Assembly (NCBI RefSeq): GCF_003028415.1
Contig: NZ_PYSV01000007.1
Location: 124,001 to 188,000, forward strand
DNA from: Deinococcus arcticus
GTDB taxonomy: Bacteria; Deinococcota; Deinococci; Deinococcales; Deinococcaceae
Direction: 5' to 3'
Length of the DNA stretch: 64,000 nt
Shown piece by piece: positions 20,484-29,390 of the stretch. The notes under the pieces are model-generated. The model ran no database searches and was not told the origin of the DNA. It saw nothing but the letters and a program-made list of their open reading frames with translations. The number at the start of each line of letters is the position of its first letter. Position 1 is the first letter of the stretch. The position numbers were made by a program, and so were the translations under genes.

Positions 20484-21230
20484 TCAGTTCAGGGTCTTGA
20501 CGTAGCTGAACAGGTTGGCAATGTCCGAATCGGTCAGCTGCTGCTCGGTAAAGCGGGGCATGGCCGCCGACAGCACCCGCTCCGGCGTCTTGCCCTCACG
20601 CAGGGTGGCGGTGAACTGTTCCAGGCTCCAGTCCTTCACCTTGGCCATGGAGGGCCCCACGCCGCCCTGACCCTGCGGGCCGTGGCAGCCGGCGCAGCCC
20701 TTGCTGGCGTACAGGTCGCCACCAGCAGTGTTGTCGCCCTGGGGCTCGGCGGTGGCGGCGCGGGTGGCGGGGGGCTGGCCGGTCTGGGCCGCCTCTTCCT
20801 GGGCAGGGGGATTCTCGGCCGTGCCCTCGGTGCTGGCGGCCGGATCGTCGCCAGTGCGCAGGTCGCTGCTTTCCAGCACAGCGCCGTTCTCGCCGGTCTG
20901 GGTCCCGCCGTCGTTGTCGTCCCGCACGTTCCCCAGCGCCCCGCTGGCGCCGGCCGGGCCCGTGGCCGCCTCCTGGGGGCTGGGCATCTCCTCGCTGCCC
21001 CGCGTGCCGATGTCCTGGCCTTCACCGCTCTGCTCCTCACCCGCTGCGGCCTGGGTCTCAGTGCCGGCGGCGCTGTGGCTGCCCTCGCCGTGGCTCTCGC
21101 CGCCCTTCTCGCCCCCTTCGCTGTGGCTCTCGGCGTGGTGGGGGGTGGTTGCAATGCGGTAGCCCGCAATAGAGCCGCCCAGCGTCAGGGCCAGCAGCAG
21201 CGTCATGGTGACGGCGAACGTGTTCTTCAT
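20484..21230 (-). CDS. Membrane-anchored monoheme cytochrome c
   Basis: A 248-residue protein. Residues 4-24 are an uncleaved-looking membrane anchor. Residues 30-165 are a low-complexity linker rich in Glu, Gly, Ser, Thr and Ala. The heme domain is at the C-terminus: CAGCH (Cys179, Cys182, His183) and probable axial Met224 (SAAMPRF). It probably shuttles electrons on the outer face of the membrane. The start ATG 21230 is preceded by TAGGCT (21243-21238), seven bases upstream. The very long linker would let the heme domain reach across the thick envelope; that is inference. Confidence 0.88.
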   Translation of the reverse strand: MKNTFAVTMTLLLALTLGGSIAGYRIATTPHHAESHSEGGEKGGESHGEGSHSAAGTETQAAAGEEQSGEGQDIGTRGSEEMPSPQEAATGPAGASGALGNVRDDNDGGTQTGENGAVLESSDLRTGDDPAASTEGTAENPPAQEEAAQTGQPPATRAATAEPQGDNTAGGDLYASKGCAGCHGPQGQGGVGPSMAKVKDWSLEQFTATLREGKTPERVLSAAMPRFTEQQLTDSDIANLFSYVKTLN

Positions 21231-21415
21231 GCCCCCGAGCCTACCACACGGTCAGGGGGCGTTTGCCCGTCCAGTGCGCATTTCGTTGTCTTTTTGCTTC
21301 TGGGGATGAGGCCTCCTGGAGAGGGGCCGCGCCGTGAAGCCTGCTGCGCTGGGCGCCCCCCTGGGCCGGGGGGGAGGGGCGCAGCACGCGGGCACCGCCC
21401 CGGCCCAGGACCCCC

Positions 21416-21421
21416 TAGACT
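21416..21421 (+). promoter_or_regulatory. -10 element of the BtuF-like gene
   Basis: TAGACT is followed by six bases and the ATG at 21428, leaderless arrangement. Confidence 0.75.
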
Positions 21422-21427
21422 CGGCGC

Positions 21428-22219
21428 ATGCGCCTTGCCAGCCTCACGTGCAGCAACACCGATATTCTGCAGGCCCTGAACGCCACCGGGCTGCTGGTGG
21501 CTGTGGACAGTCACAGCGACGCCCCCGGCATTGGGCACGCCACGCGCCTGGGCCCGGACCTGAATATTGACGTGCCCGCGCTGGTGGCCGCCCGCCCGGA
21601 TCTGGTGCTGGCCAGCCTGAGCGTGCCGGGCATGGAGCGGGTGGTGGCCGAGGTGCAGGCAGCCGGCCTGAACACGGTGGTGCTGGACCCCACGGGCCTG
21701 GACCAGACGCTGGCCAGCATCCGGCAGGTGGGCGCCCTGATTGGCCGCGCGGCGCAGGGCGAGGCGCTGGCCCAGGCCCTGGACGACGAACTGACAGGGT
21801 TGTGCCGCGACACCGAACGCCCGGCGCGCGTGGTGGTGGAATGGTGGCCAAGGCCCATCATTGCCGCCACCCGCGAGTCCTGGGTGACCGACCTGCTGAA
21901 CCGGCTGGGCGCGGTCAACGCCCTGGGCGAGCTGGAAGGCCGCAGCCGCCCCCTGACCCTGGAGCAGGTGCGCGCGGCCCAACCCGACCTGATCGTGTGT
22001 TCGTGGTGCGGCGTGAAGAAACTGCGCCCTGAGGTGATCGAGGCGCGCGGTCTGGGGGCGGCCGTGGTGGCGATTCCCGAAAGCGGCCTGGGCCGCCCGG
22101 GGCCGAGGCTCCTTGAAGGGGCCCGGCAACTGCGCGCGGCGATAGATGGGCTGGTGGGGGGCGGGCTGCTGGAGGGGGAGGCGGGGAGCGGGCGGCGGAA
22201 TGCAGAAAGAACAAGGTAG
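21428..22219 (+). CDS. BtuF-like periplasmic-binding-fold protein without signal peptide
   Basis: A 263-residue protein with the type III periplasmic-binding fold of cobalamin/iron-siderophore binding proteins (BtuF/FhuD group). Characteristic parts: TCSNTDILQALNATGLLVAVDSHSD at the N-terminus and LEQVRAAQPDLIVCSWCG near 180. No signal peptide or lipobox is present, and the leaderless start at 21428 leaves no room for one. It may therefore act in the cytoplasm, or be exported in an unusual way. No transporter gene lies beside it. The ligand is unknown. Confidence 0.72.
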   Translation: MRLASLTCSNTDILQALNATGLLVAVDSHSDAPGIGHATRLGPDLNIDVPALVAARPDLVLASLSVPGMERVVAEVQAAGLNTVVLDPTGLDQTLASIRQVGALIGRAAQGEALAQALDDELTGLCRDTERPARVVVEWWPRPIIAATRESWVTDLLNRLGAVNALGELEGRSRPLTLEQVRAAQPDLIVCSWCGVKKLRPEVIEARGLGAAVVAIPESGLGRPGPRLLEGARQLRAAIDGLVGGGLLEGEAGSGRRNAERTR

Positions 22220-22249
22220 GGGGCGGGTCTCCCTGGTCTGTGGCTTTGC

Positions 22250-22858
22250 CTACGCCCCACTCACCACTGACCACTCCCCGTCACCCAGCACCGCCCGCAG
22301 CCCCGCCAGACAGTCAGCGCGGTACTGCGCCAGATCGGGGGCGGGGTCAGCCAGAAAGCGCACGCTCAGGCCCTCGACCATCGCGCGCAGCAAGCGGGCG
22401 CGGGCGTCGGCGCCGCCCTCGCCCGCCAGCCGGGCCAGTTCCAGATCGGCGCCCAGCGATTCGCGCAGGGCCGCGCGCTGCACCGCCATCAGTTCGGGGT
22501 CGCGGGTGGCGGCGGCCAGAAAGTCCAGCGAGACGGTGTAGAAGCGCCGGGTGTTCTCGATGCCGTAAAACTGGTTGTCCACGTAGGCACGCAGCTTGCC
22601 CTCGGGGGTCTGGGCCTGGCGCACAGCGCGGCGGGTGGCCACGGCGATGGTGCGCGAAAAGCGGCGCATCACGGCTGCCAGCAGGCCCGCGCGGCTGCCG
22701 AAGTGGTACACCAGCGTGCCCCGGCTGACCCCGGCGTGCGCGGCGATGTCTGCCAGCGTGACCCCGGCGTAGCCCCGTTCATAGATGGCGAGGTACGCGG
22801 CGCGTTCCAGGGCGGCGCGGCGCAGACGGTCCTGAATGGGATTGACCTTTCGCGCCAT
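22250..22858 (-). CDS. TetR-family regulator (BetI-like)
   Basis: A 202-residue TetR regulator. Residues 15-60 form the helix-turn-helix (VTLADIAAHAGVSRGTLVYHFGS). The C-terminal domain resembles the BetI/TetR_C_6 group, with MAVQRAALRES near 128. Its last residues (GEWSVVSGA) are encoded by a heptamer-periodic tract, so the end of the gene may have been replaced by repeat DNA. The gene follows lrgA-lrgB on the same strand. Confidence 0.88.
   Translation of the reverse strand: MARKVNPIQDRLRRAALERAAYLAIYERGYAGVTLADIAAHAGVSRGTLVYHFGSRAGLLAAVMRRFSRTIAVATRRAVRQAQTPEGKLRAYVDNQFYGIENTRRFYTVSLDFLAAATRDPELMAVQRAALRESLGADLELARLAGEGGADARARLLRAMVEGLSVRFLADPAPDLAQYRADCLAGLRAVLGDGEWSVVSGA
22257..22277. 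repeat. Heptamer-periodic tract at the end of the TetR gene
   Basis: Three imperfect 7-base units run head to tail: CCACTCA, CCACTGA, CCACTCC. They encode the last residues of the TetR protein. Similar 7-base periodicity is seen at 27810-27837, 27960-27980 and 51886-51913. Confidence 0.5.
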
Positions 22859-22915
22859 AGGGCCCCAGCATCCCGGCTGCCAGGGGGGCGCGTCAACTGC
22901 GCGCCCGGCGCCCAG

Positions 22916-23587
22916 TCAGCGGTGCCCCAGCGCCGCCAGGGTCCCCACCACGGCCGTGACCAGCAGCGCCGCCAGCCCCATGCCCACGGACGCCGCCGCG
23001 CCAGTCTGCTCGCCCTCCTCCCGCGCCCGCGCAGTGCCGATCCCGTGGGCCACGGCGCCCATGGCCAGCCCGCGTGCCAGGGGATGGCGCACCCCCAGCC
23101 GGGTCAGCACCGGGGGCAGCAGCAGGGCGCCCAGTAGCCCCGAGAGCACCGCCAGGGTGGCCGCCAGGGCGGGCGGCGCCTGCGTGAAGGGCGCCAGTTG
23201 CAGGGCCACGGGGCTGGTGGCCGGCGCGGTCAGCAGGGCGCGGGCGGCGCCGGGCGAGAGGCGCAGCGCGTGGGCCAGCAGCGCATTGGCGGCCACAGCC
23301 AGCGCGGTGCCCGCCAGCCCACCCAGCACCAGGGCCCGCCACTGCCGCGCCAGCAGCGCCCGGTGCCGGTAGAGCGGCGCAGCCAGCGCCACCACCGCCG
23401 GGGCCAGCAGGCTGGTGAGGGGGCGGGCGGCCCCGGCATAGGTGGCGTACGGAGTGCCTGAAACCAGCAGCGTCCCCGCCACGGCCAGGGTGGCGATCAG
23501 GGTGGGGTTGGCCAGCGGCGTGCGCCAGCGTGCCTGCGCCCACACACCCAGCGCAAAGGCCAGCAGCGTCAGGGCCAGCCAGCCCAT
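22916..23587 (-). CDS. lrgB: LrgB-family membrane protein
   Basis: A 223-residue polytopic membrane protein of the LrgB/CidB family, with about seven hydrophobic segments. Family features are PATSPVALQLA near residue 120 and the C-terminal GMAMGAVAHGIGTARA-like stretch (here LAMGAVAHGIGTARA). It pairs with the LrgA-like gene just upstream, three bases away. Such pairs affect cell lysis or carry small carboxylates such as glycolate or pyruvate. The substrate here is not evident. Confidence 0.88.
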   Translation of the reverse strand: MGWLALTLLAFALGVWAQARWRTPLANPTLIATLAVAGTLLVSGTPYATYAGAARPLTSLLAPAVVALAAPLYRHRALLARQWRALVLGGLAGTALAVAANALLAHALRLSPGAARALLTAPATSPVALQLAPFTQAPPALAATLAVLSGLLGALLLPPVLTRLGVRHPLARGLAMGAVAHGIGTARAREEGEQTGAAASVGMGLAALLVTAVVGTLAALGHR

Positions 23588-23590
23588 CTC

Positions 23591-23978
23591 CTAGGGCTCC
23601 GGACGCAGCCGCCGCTGGGCGATCAGCCCGGCCGCGCCGGCGCCCAGCAGCAGCGCCGCGGTCATGATCAGCAGCCACAGGCCCCAGGCAGCTCCCGCGC
23701 TCAGGAACTGCACCGCCCCGGCGGTGGCGGGCACGAACAGCAGCCCCAGCACGCCCAGCAGGCTGTCGGCGGCGCCCTCGATCCAGGCCAGCCTGACCAC
23801 CCCCAGCCCCAGGGCCGCCCACAGCAGCGCCAGCCCCACTACCGGCCCTGGCAGCGGCAGGCCCAGGGTCCCTGCCAGGGCTTCGCCGGCCGCCGCAAAG
23901 CCCAGCAGCACGCCCAGCCCCAGCACGAAGCGCACGGGGGGCGGCCAGGGCGGGGCCGGGTGGGCGGGGGTGCTCACC

Positions 23979-23998
<20 letters not shown>
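23591..23998 (-). CDS. lrgA: LrgA/CidA-family holin-like membrane protein
   Basis: A small membrane protein of the LrgA/CidA family with four hydrophobic segments; LPLPGPVVGLALLW is the family's conserved turn. The ATG at 23998 overlaps the mtnN end by 20 bases; GTG 23977, one base after the mtnN stop region, would remove seven residues and is equally possible. It is between mtnN and lrgB, so the three are probably one transcript. Confidence 0.85.
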
Positions 23999-24680
<682 letters not shown>

Positions 24681-24734
24681 GGCGACCAGCATACCGGGGG
24701 CTGGGCGGTCCAGGGCCTCTCATGCAGCGGGGCG

Positions 24735-24740
24735 TATGCT
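24735..24740 (+). promoter_or_regulatory. -10 element of the C-S lyase gene
   Basis: TATGCT, seven bases before ATG 24748. The mirror-image TATGCT of mtnN is on the other strand at 24693-24688, so the two leaderless promoters are about 50 bases apart, back to back. Confidence 0.75.
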
Positions 24741-24747
24741 CGGCGCT

Positions 24748-25944
24748 ATGACGGACGCCCGCTTTGAGGCCCCCAACCCGCGCGACACGCTGGACCCGGC
24801 GGCCCTGCGCCACCCCGATTCCTTCAAGTGGACCCTGTACCCCGAAGACGTGATTCCGCTGTGGATTGCCGATATGGATTACCCGGTGGCTCCGCCCATC
24901 GTGGCGGCGCTGCAAGACCGGCTGGCCCACGGCCTGGGCTACGCTCAGCTGCTGGGCGACCCGGCGCTGAAAGCCGCCCTGAGCGCCAAGCTGGCTGGCC
25001 AGGGCCTGACGGGCCTGCCGCCCGAGGGCATCACCTTCCTGCCCGGCGTGGTGCCCGGCATCTACGCGGCGGTGCATGCCCTGACCAGCCCCGGCGAACT
25101 GGTGGTGACCATGACGCCGGTGTACCACCCCTTTCACCTCGCCATCACCGACCAGGGGCGGCGGGTCTCCGGCGTGGCCCTGCGCGACACAGAAGGCGGC
25201 TACGAGATCAACTGGGCGGCGCTGGACGCAGCGTCACGCGGCGCGCGGCTGCTGCTGCTGTGCCACCCCCACAACCCCACTGGGCGCGTGTGGACGGCGG
25301 ACGAACTGCGCCGCCTGCGCGACCTCGTGCTGGCGCGCGACCTGTTTGTGATGAGTGACGAACTGCACGCCGACCTGCGCCTGAGCGCCGAACCCTTTGA
25401 GGCCTTTGCCGCCGATCCCCGCGTGCAGAGCCGCACGCTGACCCTGACTGGACCGTGCAAGGCGTACAACACCGCCGGCCTGGGCATTGGCGCCATGATC
25501 AGCCACAACGCCGCGCTGGTGGGCCGGGTGCGGGCGGCAGCGGGCGGCCTGATGGGCCATGAGAGCGCCCTGAGCGTGACGATGTGGCGCGCGGCCCTGC
25601 AGGAGGGCGGCCCCTGGCTGCAGGACACGCTGGCCTACCTGCGCGGCAACCGCGACCTTCTGCTGGAGTATGTGCGTGAACACTGGCCCTGGGCCCGGCT
25701 GCATACGCCCCAGGCCACCTACCTCGCGTGGCTGGACCTGCGCGCCCACCCCCGCGCCGGGGACATGCAGGCCTTCCTGCTGGACGAAGCCCGCGTTGCC
25801 GTGCACGACGGCCCCGTCTTTGCCCACGAGGCCCACAAGGCGCAGTACCAGGGCTTTATCCGCCTGAATTTCGCCACCAGCCGCGAGCTACTGCAAGAGG
25901 CGCTGGCGCGAATGAACCGGGCGTTTGGGGAAGCGGGGATGTAG
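24748..25944 (+). CDS. PatB/MalY-type cystathionine beta-lyase (C-S lyase)
   Basis: A 398-residue fold-type I PLP enzyme. The signature LWIADMDYPVAPPI near residue 38 is diagnostic of the PatB/MalY C-S lyases. HPHNPTGR (173-180) and DELHADL (204-210) line the cofactor site, and Lys238 (TGPCKAYNTAGL) binds PLP. It would cleave cystathionine or cysteine conjugates to a thiol, pyruvate and ammonia. It diverges from mtnN, another enzyme of the methionine cycle. The start is set by the -10 element. Confidence 0.92.
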   Translation: MTDARFEAPNPRDTLDPAALRHPDSFKWTLYPEDVIPLWIADMDYPVAPPIVAALQDRLAHGLGYAQLLGDPALKAALSAKLAGQGLTGLPPEGITFLPGVVPGIYAAVHALTSPGELVVTMTPVYHPFHLAITDQGRRVSGVALRDTEGGYEINWAALDAASRGARLLLLCHPHNPTGRVWTADELRRLRDLVLARDLFVMSDELHADLRLSAEPFEAFAADPRVQSRTLTLTGPCKAYNTAGLGIGAMISHNAALVGRVRAAAGGLMGHESALSVTMWRAALQEGGPWLQDTLAYLRGNRDLLLEYVREHWPWARLHTPQATYLAWLDLRAHPRAGDMQAFLLDEARVAVHDGPVFAHEAHKAQYQGFIRLNFATSRELLQEALARMNRAFGEAGM

Positions 25945-25965
25945 GAACATCCCACCCCCTACACC

Positions 25966-26607
25966 CTAAACCCCGCCTGCCGTCAACTCGCGCAGCGCTT
26001 CAATCAGGGGGCGGAGCCGCTCGCGGCGCACCTTGAGGGCCGCGCGGTTCACAATCAGGCGGGCGCTGGAGTGAAACAGCACGTCCACCTCTTCGAGGTT
26101 GTTGGCGCGCAGGGTGCCCCCGGTCTGCACCAGGTCCACCACCGCGTCTGCAAGGCCGGTCAGGCAGGCCAGCTCAATGTTGCCGCTGAGCTTGACGATC
26201 TCGGCAGGGATGCCCTGGGCATTCAGGTAGGCGCGGGCGGCGCGGGGGTACTTGGTGCCCACCCGGGCGATCTCGCCCGAGGCCCCCACCTCGCGGATGA
26301 GAGACAGGCGGCAGCCGGCAAAGTGCAGGTCCACCGGCTCGTACACTGCCCGGCCCGATTCAATCAGCACGTCCTTGCCCACAATGCCGGCGTCGGCCAC
26401 GCCCAGGTCCACGTAGGTGGGCACGTCCTGATTGCGCAGCTCCAGCACGGTCACGCCGGGGAACTCGTGGCGCAGAGCGCGCGATTTTTCCGGCACCTGC
26501 AGCGGCAGCCCCGCGCGGGCCAGCAGCGCCACCGCTTCTTCCAGAATGCGGCCCTTGGGCAGGGCCAGGGTCAGGTGCCCCTGGCCGTGGGTGGGTGGGT
26601 GGGTCAT
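25966..26607 (-). CDS. hisG: ATP phosphoribosyltransferase catalytic subunit, short form
   Basis: HisG couples ATP to PRPP in the first step of histidine synthesis. At 213 residues it lacks the regulatory C-terminal domain of long HisG, so it needs HisZ, which is encoded just upstream. Family motifs: [25 protein letters not shown] and the PRPP loop [14 protein letters not shown]. Its ATG overlaps the hisZ stop by four bases (ATGA), so the two subunits are coupled. Confidence 0.95.
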   Translation of the reverse strand: MTHPPTHGQGHLTLALPKGRILEEAVALLARAGLPLQVPEKSRALRHEFPGVTVLELRNQDVPTYVDLGVADAGIVGKDVLIESGRAVYEPVDLHFAGCRLSLIREVGASGEIARVGTKYPRAARAYLNAQGIPAEIVKLSGNIELACLTGLADAVVDLVQTGGTLRANNLEEVDVLFHSSARLIVNRAALKVRRERLRPLIEALRELTAGGV

Positions 26608-27776
26608 GCGCCCACCGCCGTGAAGGTTACGCCCGCCGGGCCACTGCCCACCATGCGCTCAATGCCGCGCGCCGCGCAAAAGGCCCGCAGCTGCGCCTCG
26701 TCGTCGGTCCAGGCCAGTTCGGCGTGCAGGCCCTGGGCGCGGGCGGCTTCGGCGGCCTTCAGGTCCAGGGCCAGCACCACCTCTGGCTCCGGGGGCAGCA
26801 TGGGGGCCAGGGCGCGCATCAGGCGCTCCAGGCCCAGGGCAAACCCCGCCCCGGGCAGGGCGCCGCCCCCGGGGCCGCCGCCGCTCAGGGCGTAGCGCCC
26901 GCCCCCCAGCACCGGCTGGTTCAGGCCAGCAGCGTAGGCGCGGAAGGTCAGCCCGGTGTAGTAGTCGTAGCGGCGGCTGACGCCCAGATCGAACAGCAAC
27001 GGGCCCGCGTACAGGCAGGCCACCGCGCGCAGGTGCGCCACGGCCTCCTGGGCCCGCCCCCCCTGGGCCAGGGCCTGCGCGGCGTCCAGCACCTCGGGGC
27101 CGCCGTACAGGTCGGTCAGGGCGTGCAGGGTGCGCCGGGTGTCCAGACCCAGGCCAAAGCGCTCGCACAGCAGGTCCACGTCGGCGCCGCTCTTGCGATC
27201 CACGGCGTCGTGCAGGGCGGCGCGGGCCGGGCCGTGCAGGCCGGCGTCTTCCAGTACGGCGTCCACGAAGCCGGGGTAGCCCACTTCCACCTGCGCCCTC
27301 ACGCCCACGGCCTGCAGGGCGGCGGCGGCCAGATGCAGCAGTTCGGCGTCGGCAGCGGGGGTCTCCACGCCAATCAGTTCCACGCCCAGCTGGTTAAATT
27401 CGCGCAGGCGGCCCAGTTCGCTGCTCAGGGCGCGCAGCCACAGCCGCCCGCTGTACTGCAGCCGCAGCGGAAAGGGCCCCTGCGGAAAGCGGGCGCGCAC
27501 CAGTCGGCCCACGGCGGTGGTGAATTCGCTGCGCAGCGCCAGCACCTGCCCGCCCGAATCAATCAGCTTGAAGGCCAGCGCGTCCTGGGGATGCTGCGGG
27601 CTGGCATATTCCAGGGCCGGGACCTCCACGCCCCGGTAGCCCCAGCGGCCAAAACACGCCGACAGCTGGGCACGAATCGCCTCGCGCTGCGCCCATTCCG
27701 GGGGCAGCACGTCGCGCGTGCCCTCGGGAATGAACGCCGACAGGCGCGCGGGGTCAGAGGAAAAAGCGGCACTCAC
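26604..27776 (-). CDS. hisZ: ATP phosphoribosyltransferase regulatory subunit HisZ
   Basis: HisZ is a catalytically dead HisRS-like protein that forms the octamer with short HisG and carries histidine feedback. Class II synthetase motifs remain ([34 protein letters not shown]..., [14 protein letters not shown]), but it lacks the anticodon-binding domain. I place the start at GTG 27776: TACAAT (27789-27784) lies seven bases upstream, and the alternative ATG 27785 is part of that -10 hexamer. The length is then 390 residues. Confidence 0.92.
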   Translation of the reverse strand: MSAAFSSDPARLSAFIPEGTRDVLPPEWAQREAIRAQLSACFGRWGYRGVEVPALEYASPQHPQDALAFKLIDSGGQVLALRSEFTTAVGRLVRARFPQGPFPLRLQYSGRLWLRALSSELGRLREFNQLGVELIGVETPAADAELLHLAAAALQAVGVRAQVEVGYPGFVDAVLEDAGLHGPARAALHDAVDRKSGADVDLLCERFGLGLDTRRTLHALTDLYGGPEVLDAAQALAQGGRAQEAVAHLRAVACLYAGPLLFDLGVSRRYDYYTGLTFRAYAAGLNQPVLGGGRYALSGGGPGGGALPGAGFALGLERLMRALAPMLPPEPEVVLALDLKAAEAARAQGLHAELAWTDDEAQLRAFCAARGIERMVGSGPAGVTFTAVGA

Positions 27777-27809
27777 GCTGGGCATTGTAGGGCGGGGGCG
27801 GAGAGGGGA

Positions 27810-27980
27810 GATGGTTGATGGTAGATGGGTGATGGAGGGCAGGGGAAAGCGCCGCGCAGTCGAGAAGAGGAGTGGGGACGTAGAGAGAAACGGGCAGTCT
27901 CAGGGAGAGCGGCGGGAAGATCATCCTGCCTCCTCACCCCTCCGGCCCACAGGCCCCCTCCATCGACCATCAACCATCTT
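27810..27980. repeat. Inverted heptamer-periodic tracts between hisZ and the lipoprotein gene
   Basis: GATGGTT, GATGGTA, GATGGGT and GATGGAG run in tandem at 27810-27837. The complementary CCATCGA, CCATCAA, CCATCTT are at 27960-27980. AGATGGTTGATGG (27809-27821) and CCATCAACCATCT (27967-27979) are perfect 13-base inverted arms, enclosing about 145 bases that encode nothing I recognise. They could form one very long stem. Confidence 0.6.
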
Positions 27981-28007
27981 CCAGCAACCCCCTATACTGC
28001 CCCCCGT

Positions 28008-28577
28008 ATGCGCCCCATCGCCCTTGCCCTGCTGGGCGCCCTGACCCTGGCCCTGGGGGCCTGCGCCCGCACCACGGATACCTTCAAGCCCCGCATCACC
28101 GTGACCACGGGCGAGGGCGGGGCCGGGCGCAGCCCCAGCTTTCTGATTCAGGGGTATGTGCTCGACGATGTGGGCGTCACGCAGATCACCGTGGACGGCA
28201 AGCCCATTCCCGTTCAGCCGGGCAGCAACAAGATTGCGCGCTTTCAGTTTCAGGCGGTGCTCAGCACGCCCACGGGCCGCTACACCATTGCCGCGCGGGA
28301 CGCGGCGGGCAACGAGTCCAGCCTCGTGCTGCCAGTCAGCGTGGACCCCACGCGCCCGGCGATCAAGGTCACGCGCTTTGAGCGCAGCGGCAGCGTGATC
28401 CGGGTGTCTGGCGTGGCCACCGACAATGTGCGGGTGGCGCAGGTGGCGGTGGACGGCAACCGCCTGACCATCACCCCGGGGCCGCGCGTGGAGTTCTACG
28501 CCGAGACCACCGGCATCTGGGCCGACATCCTGGTGACCGACACCGCCGGCAACCGCGCCGCCCTGCGCGCCCGCTAA
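28008..28577 (+). CDS. Lipoprotein with Ig-like repeats
   Basis: A 189-residue lipoprotein (lipobox LGAC near residue 19). Two similar beta-sandwich units follow: DDVGVTQITVDGKPIPV with RDAAGNESSLVLPV, and TDNVRVAQVAVDGNRLTI with TDTAGNRAALRAR. The pattern, a DNVxVxxVxVDG strand and a closing DxAGN strand, is that of bacterial Ig-like surface domains. It starts a plus-strand run of six genes. TATACT (27993-27998) is nine bases before ATG 28008. Its partner is unknown. Confidence 0.8.
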   Translation: MRPIALALLGALTLALGACARTTDTFKPRITVTTGEGGAGRSPSFLIQGYVLDDVGVTQITVDGKPIPVQPGSNKIARFQFQAVLSTPTGRYTIAARDAAGNESSLVLPVSVDPTRPAIKVTRFERSGSVIRVSGVATDNVRVAQVAVDGNRLTITPGPRVEFYAETTGIWADILVTDTAGNRAALRAR

Positions 28578-28615
28578 CCGGCGTCCCGGCCACGGTTGCC
28601 GCCCCCGGCGCGCTC

Positions 28616-28621
28616 TACCCT
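28616..28621 (+). promoter_or_regulatory. -10 element of the endonuclease III-like gene
   Basis: TACCCT, seven bases before ATG 28629; it fixes the start and excludes the upstream ATG at 28596. Confidence 0.7.
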
Positions 28622-28628
28622 GCGCCGG

Positions 28629-29390
28629 ATGCCCCGCCCGCCTGAAGTCTTTGCCGTTCCAGAGAGCCTGCCCGAGGTCACGCGCCGGCTGGTGGCCGAA
28701 TACCTGCCCGAGGCCGGGCCCGGGCCGCGCACCCGCCCCGCCGAGCTGCTGAACGAACTGATCCGCACGATTCTGGGCCAGCAGAACACCCGCGACGCCG
28801 CTGGCCGGCAGTTCCGCGCCCTGAAGGCGGCGTATGGACGCTGGGAGGCCGCCCTGCTGGACGGCCCCGACGGCATAGAAGCCACCCTGAAAGCTGCTGG
28901 TGGGGGCCTGCACCGTGCCAAGGCCGCGCACCTGCATGGCCTGCTGAGCGCCCTGGCCGGGCAGGCTGGTGACGAGGACCGCGCCCTGGGCTTAGACGGG
29001 CTGGCCACGCTGGACGACGAGGGGGCCCGCGCCGCGCTGCAGCGGCTGCCCGGCGTGGGGCGCCACACGGCCAACCTGATGCTGCTGTTCGACCTGGGCC
29101 GCGCCGCCATGCCCGTCGAGGGCCACCTGGACCGGCTGGCCCGCCGCCTGGGCTGGGTACCGGACGGCTGGGCGGGCGCCCGCGTGGAGCGCTGGTACGA
29201 CAGCGTGACCCCGCGCACCCACGGGGCCCGCTGGGCGCTGCATGTGGGGGGGGTGCGCCACGGCCGCGCCACCTGCACCCCGCGCCACCCGCGCTGCGAC
29301 CATTGCGTGCTGGCCGATCTGTGCCCCTCGGCGGCGCTGCTGGGGCCAGGGACGCGGACACCGCAGACAGCCGCTATCCTCGGGCCATGA
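28629..29390 (+). CDS. Endonuclease III-like HhH-GPD protein with altered catalytic residues
   Basis: A 253-residue helix-hairpin-helix DNA glycosylase with a C-terminal [4Fe-4S] loop: Cys216, Cys223, Cys226, Cys232 (C-x6-C-x2-C-x5-C). The hairpin is LPGVGRHTANLM at 140-151. In E. coli Nth the lyase Lys follows this GVGR; here the position is His146. The catalytic Asp of VDTH is Glu164 (VEGH). The protein may therefore lack AP-lyase activity, or act on different lesions. D. radiodurans is known to carry several divergent EndoIII paralogues, and this is probably one of those. It overlaps the next gene by four bases. Confidence 0.85.
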   Translation: MPRPPEVFAVPESLPEVTRRLVAEYLPEAGPGPRTRPAELLNELIRTILGQQNTRDAAGRQFRALKAAYGRWEAALLDGPDGIEATLKAAGGGLHRAKAAHLHGLLSALAGQAGDEDRALGLDGLATLDDEGARAALQRLPGVGRHTANLMLLFDLGRAAMPVEGHLDRLARRLGWVPDGWAGARVERWYDSVTPRTHGARWALHVGGVRHGRATCTPRHPRCDHCVLADLCPSAALLGPGTRTPQTAAILGP

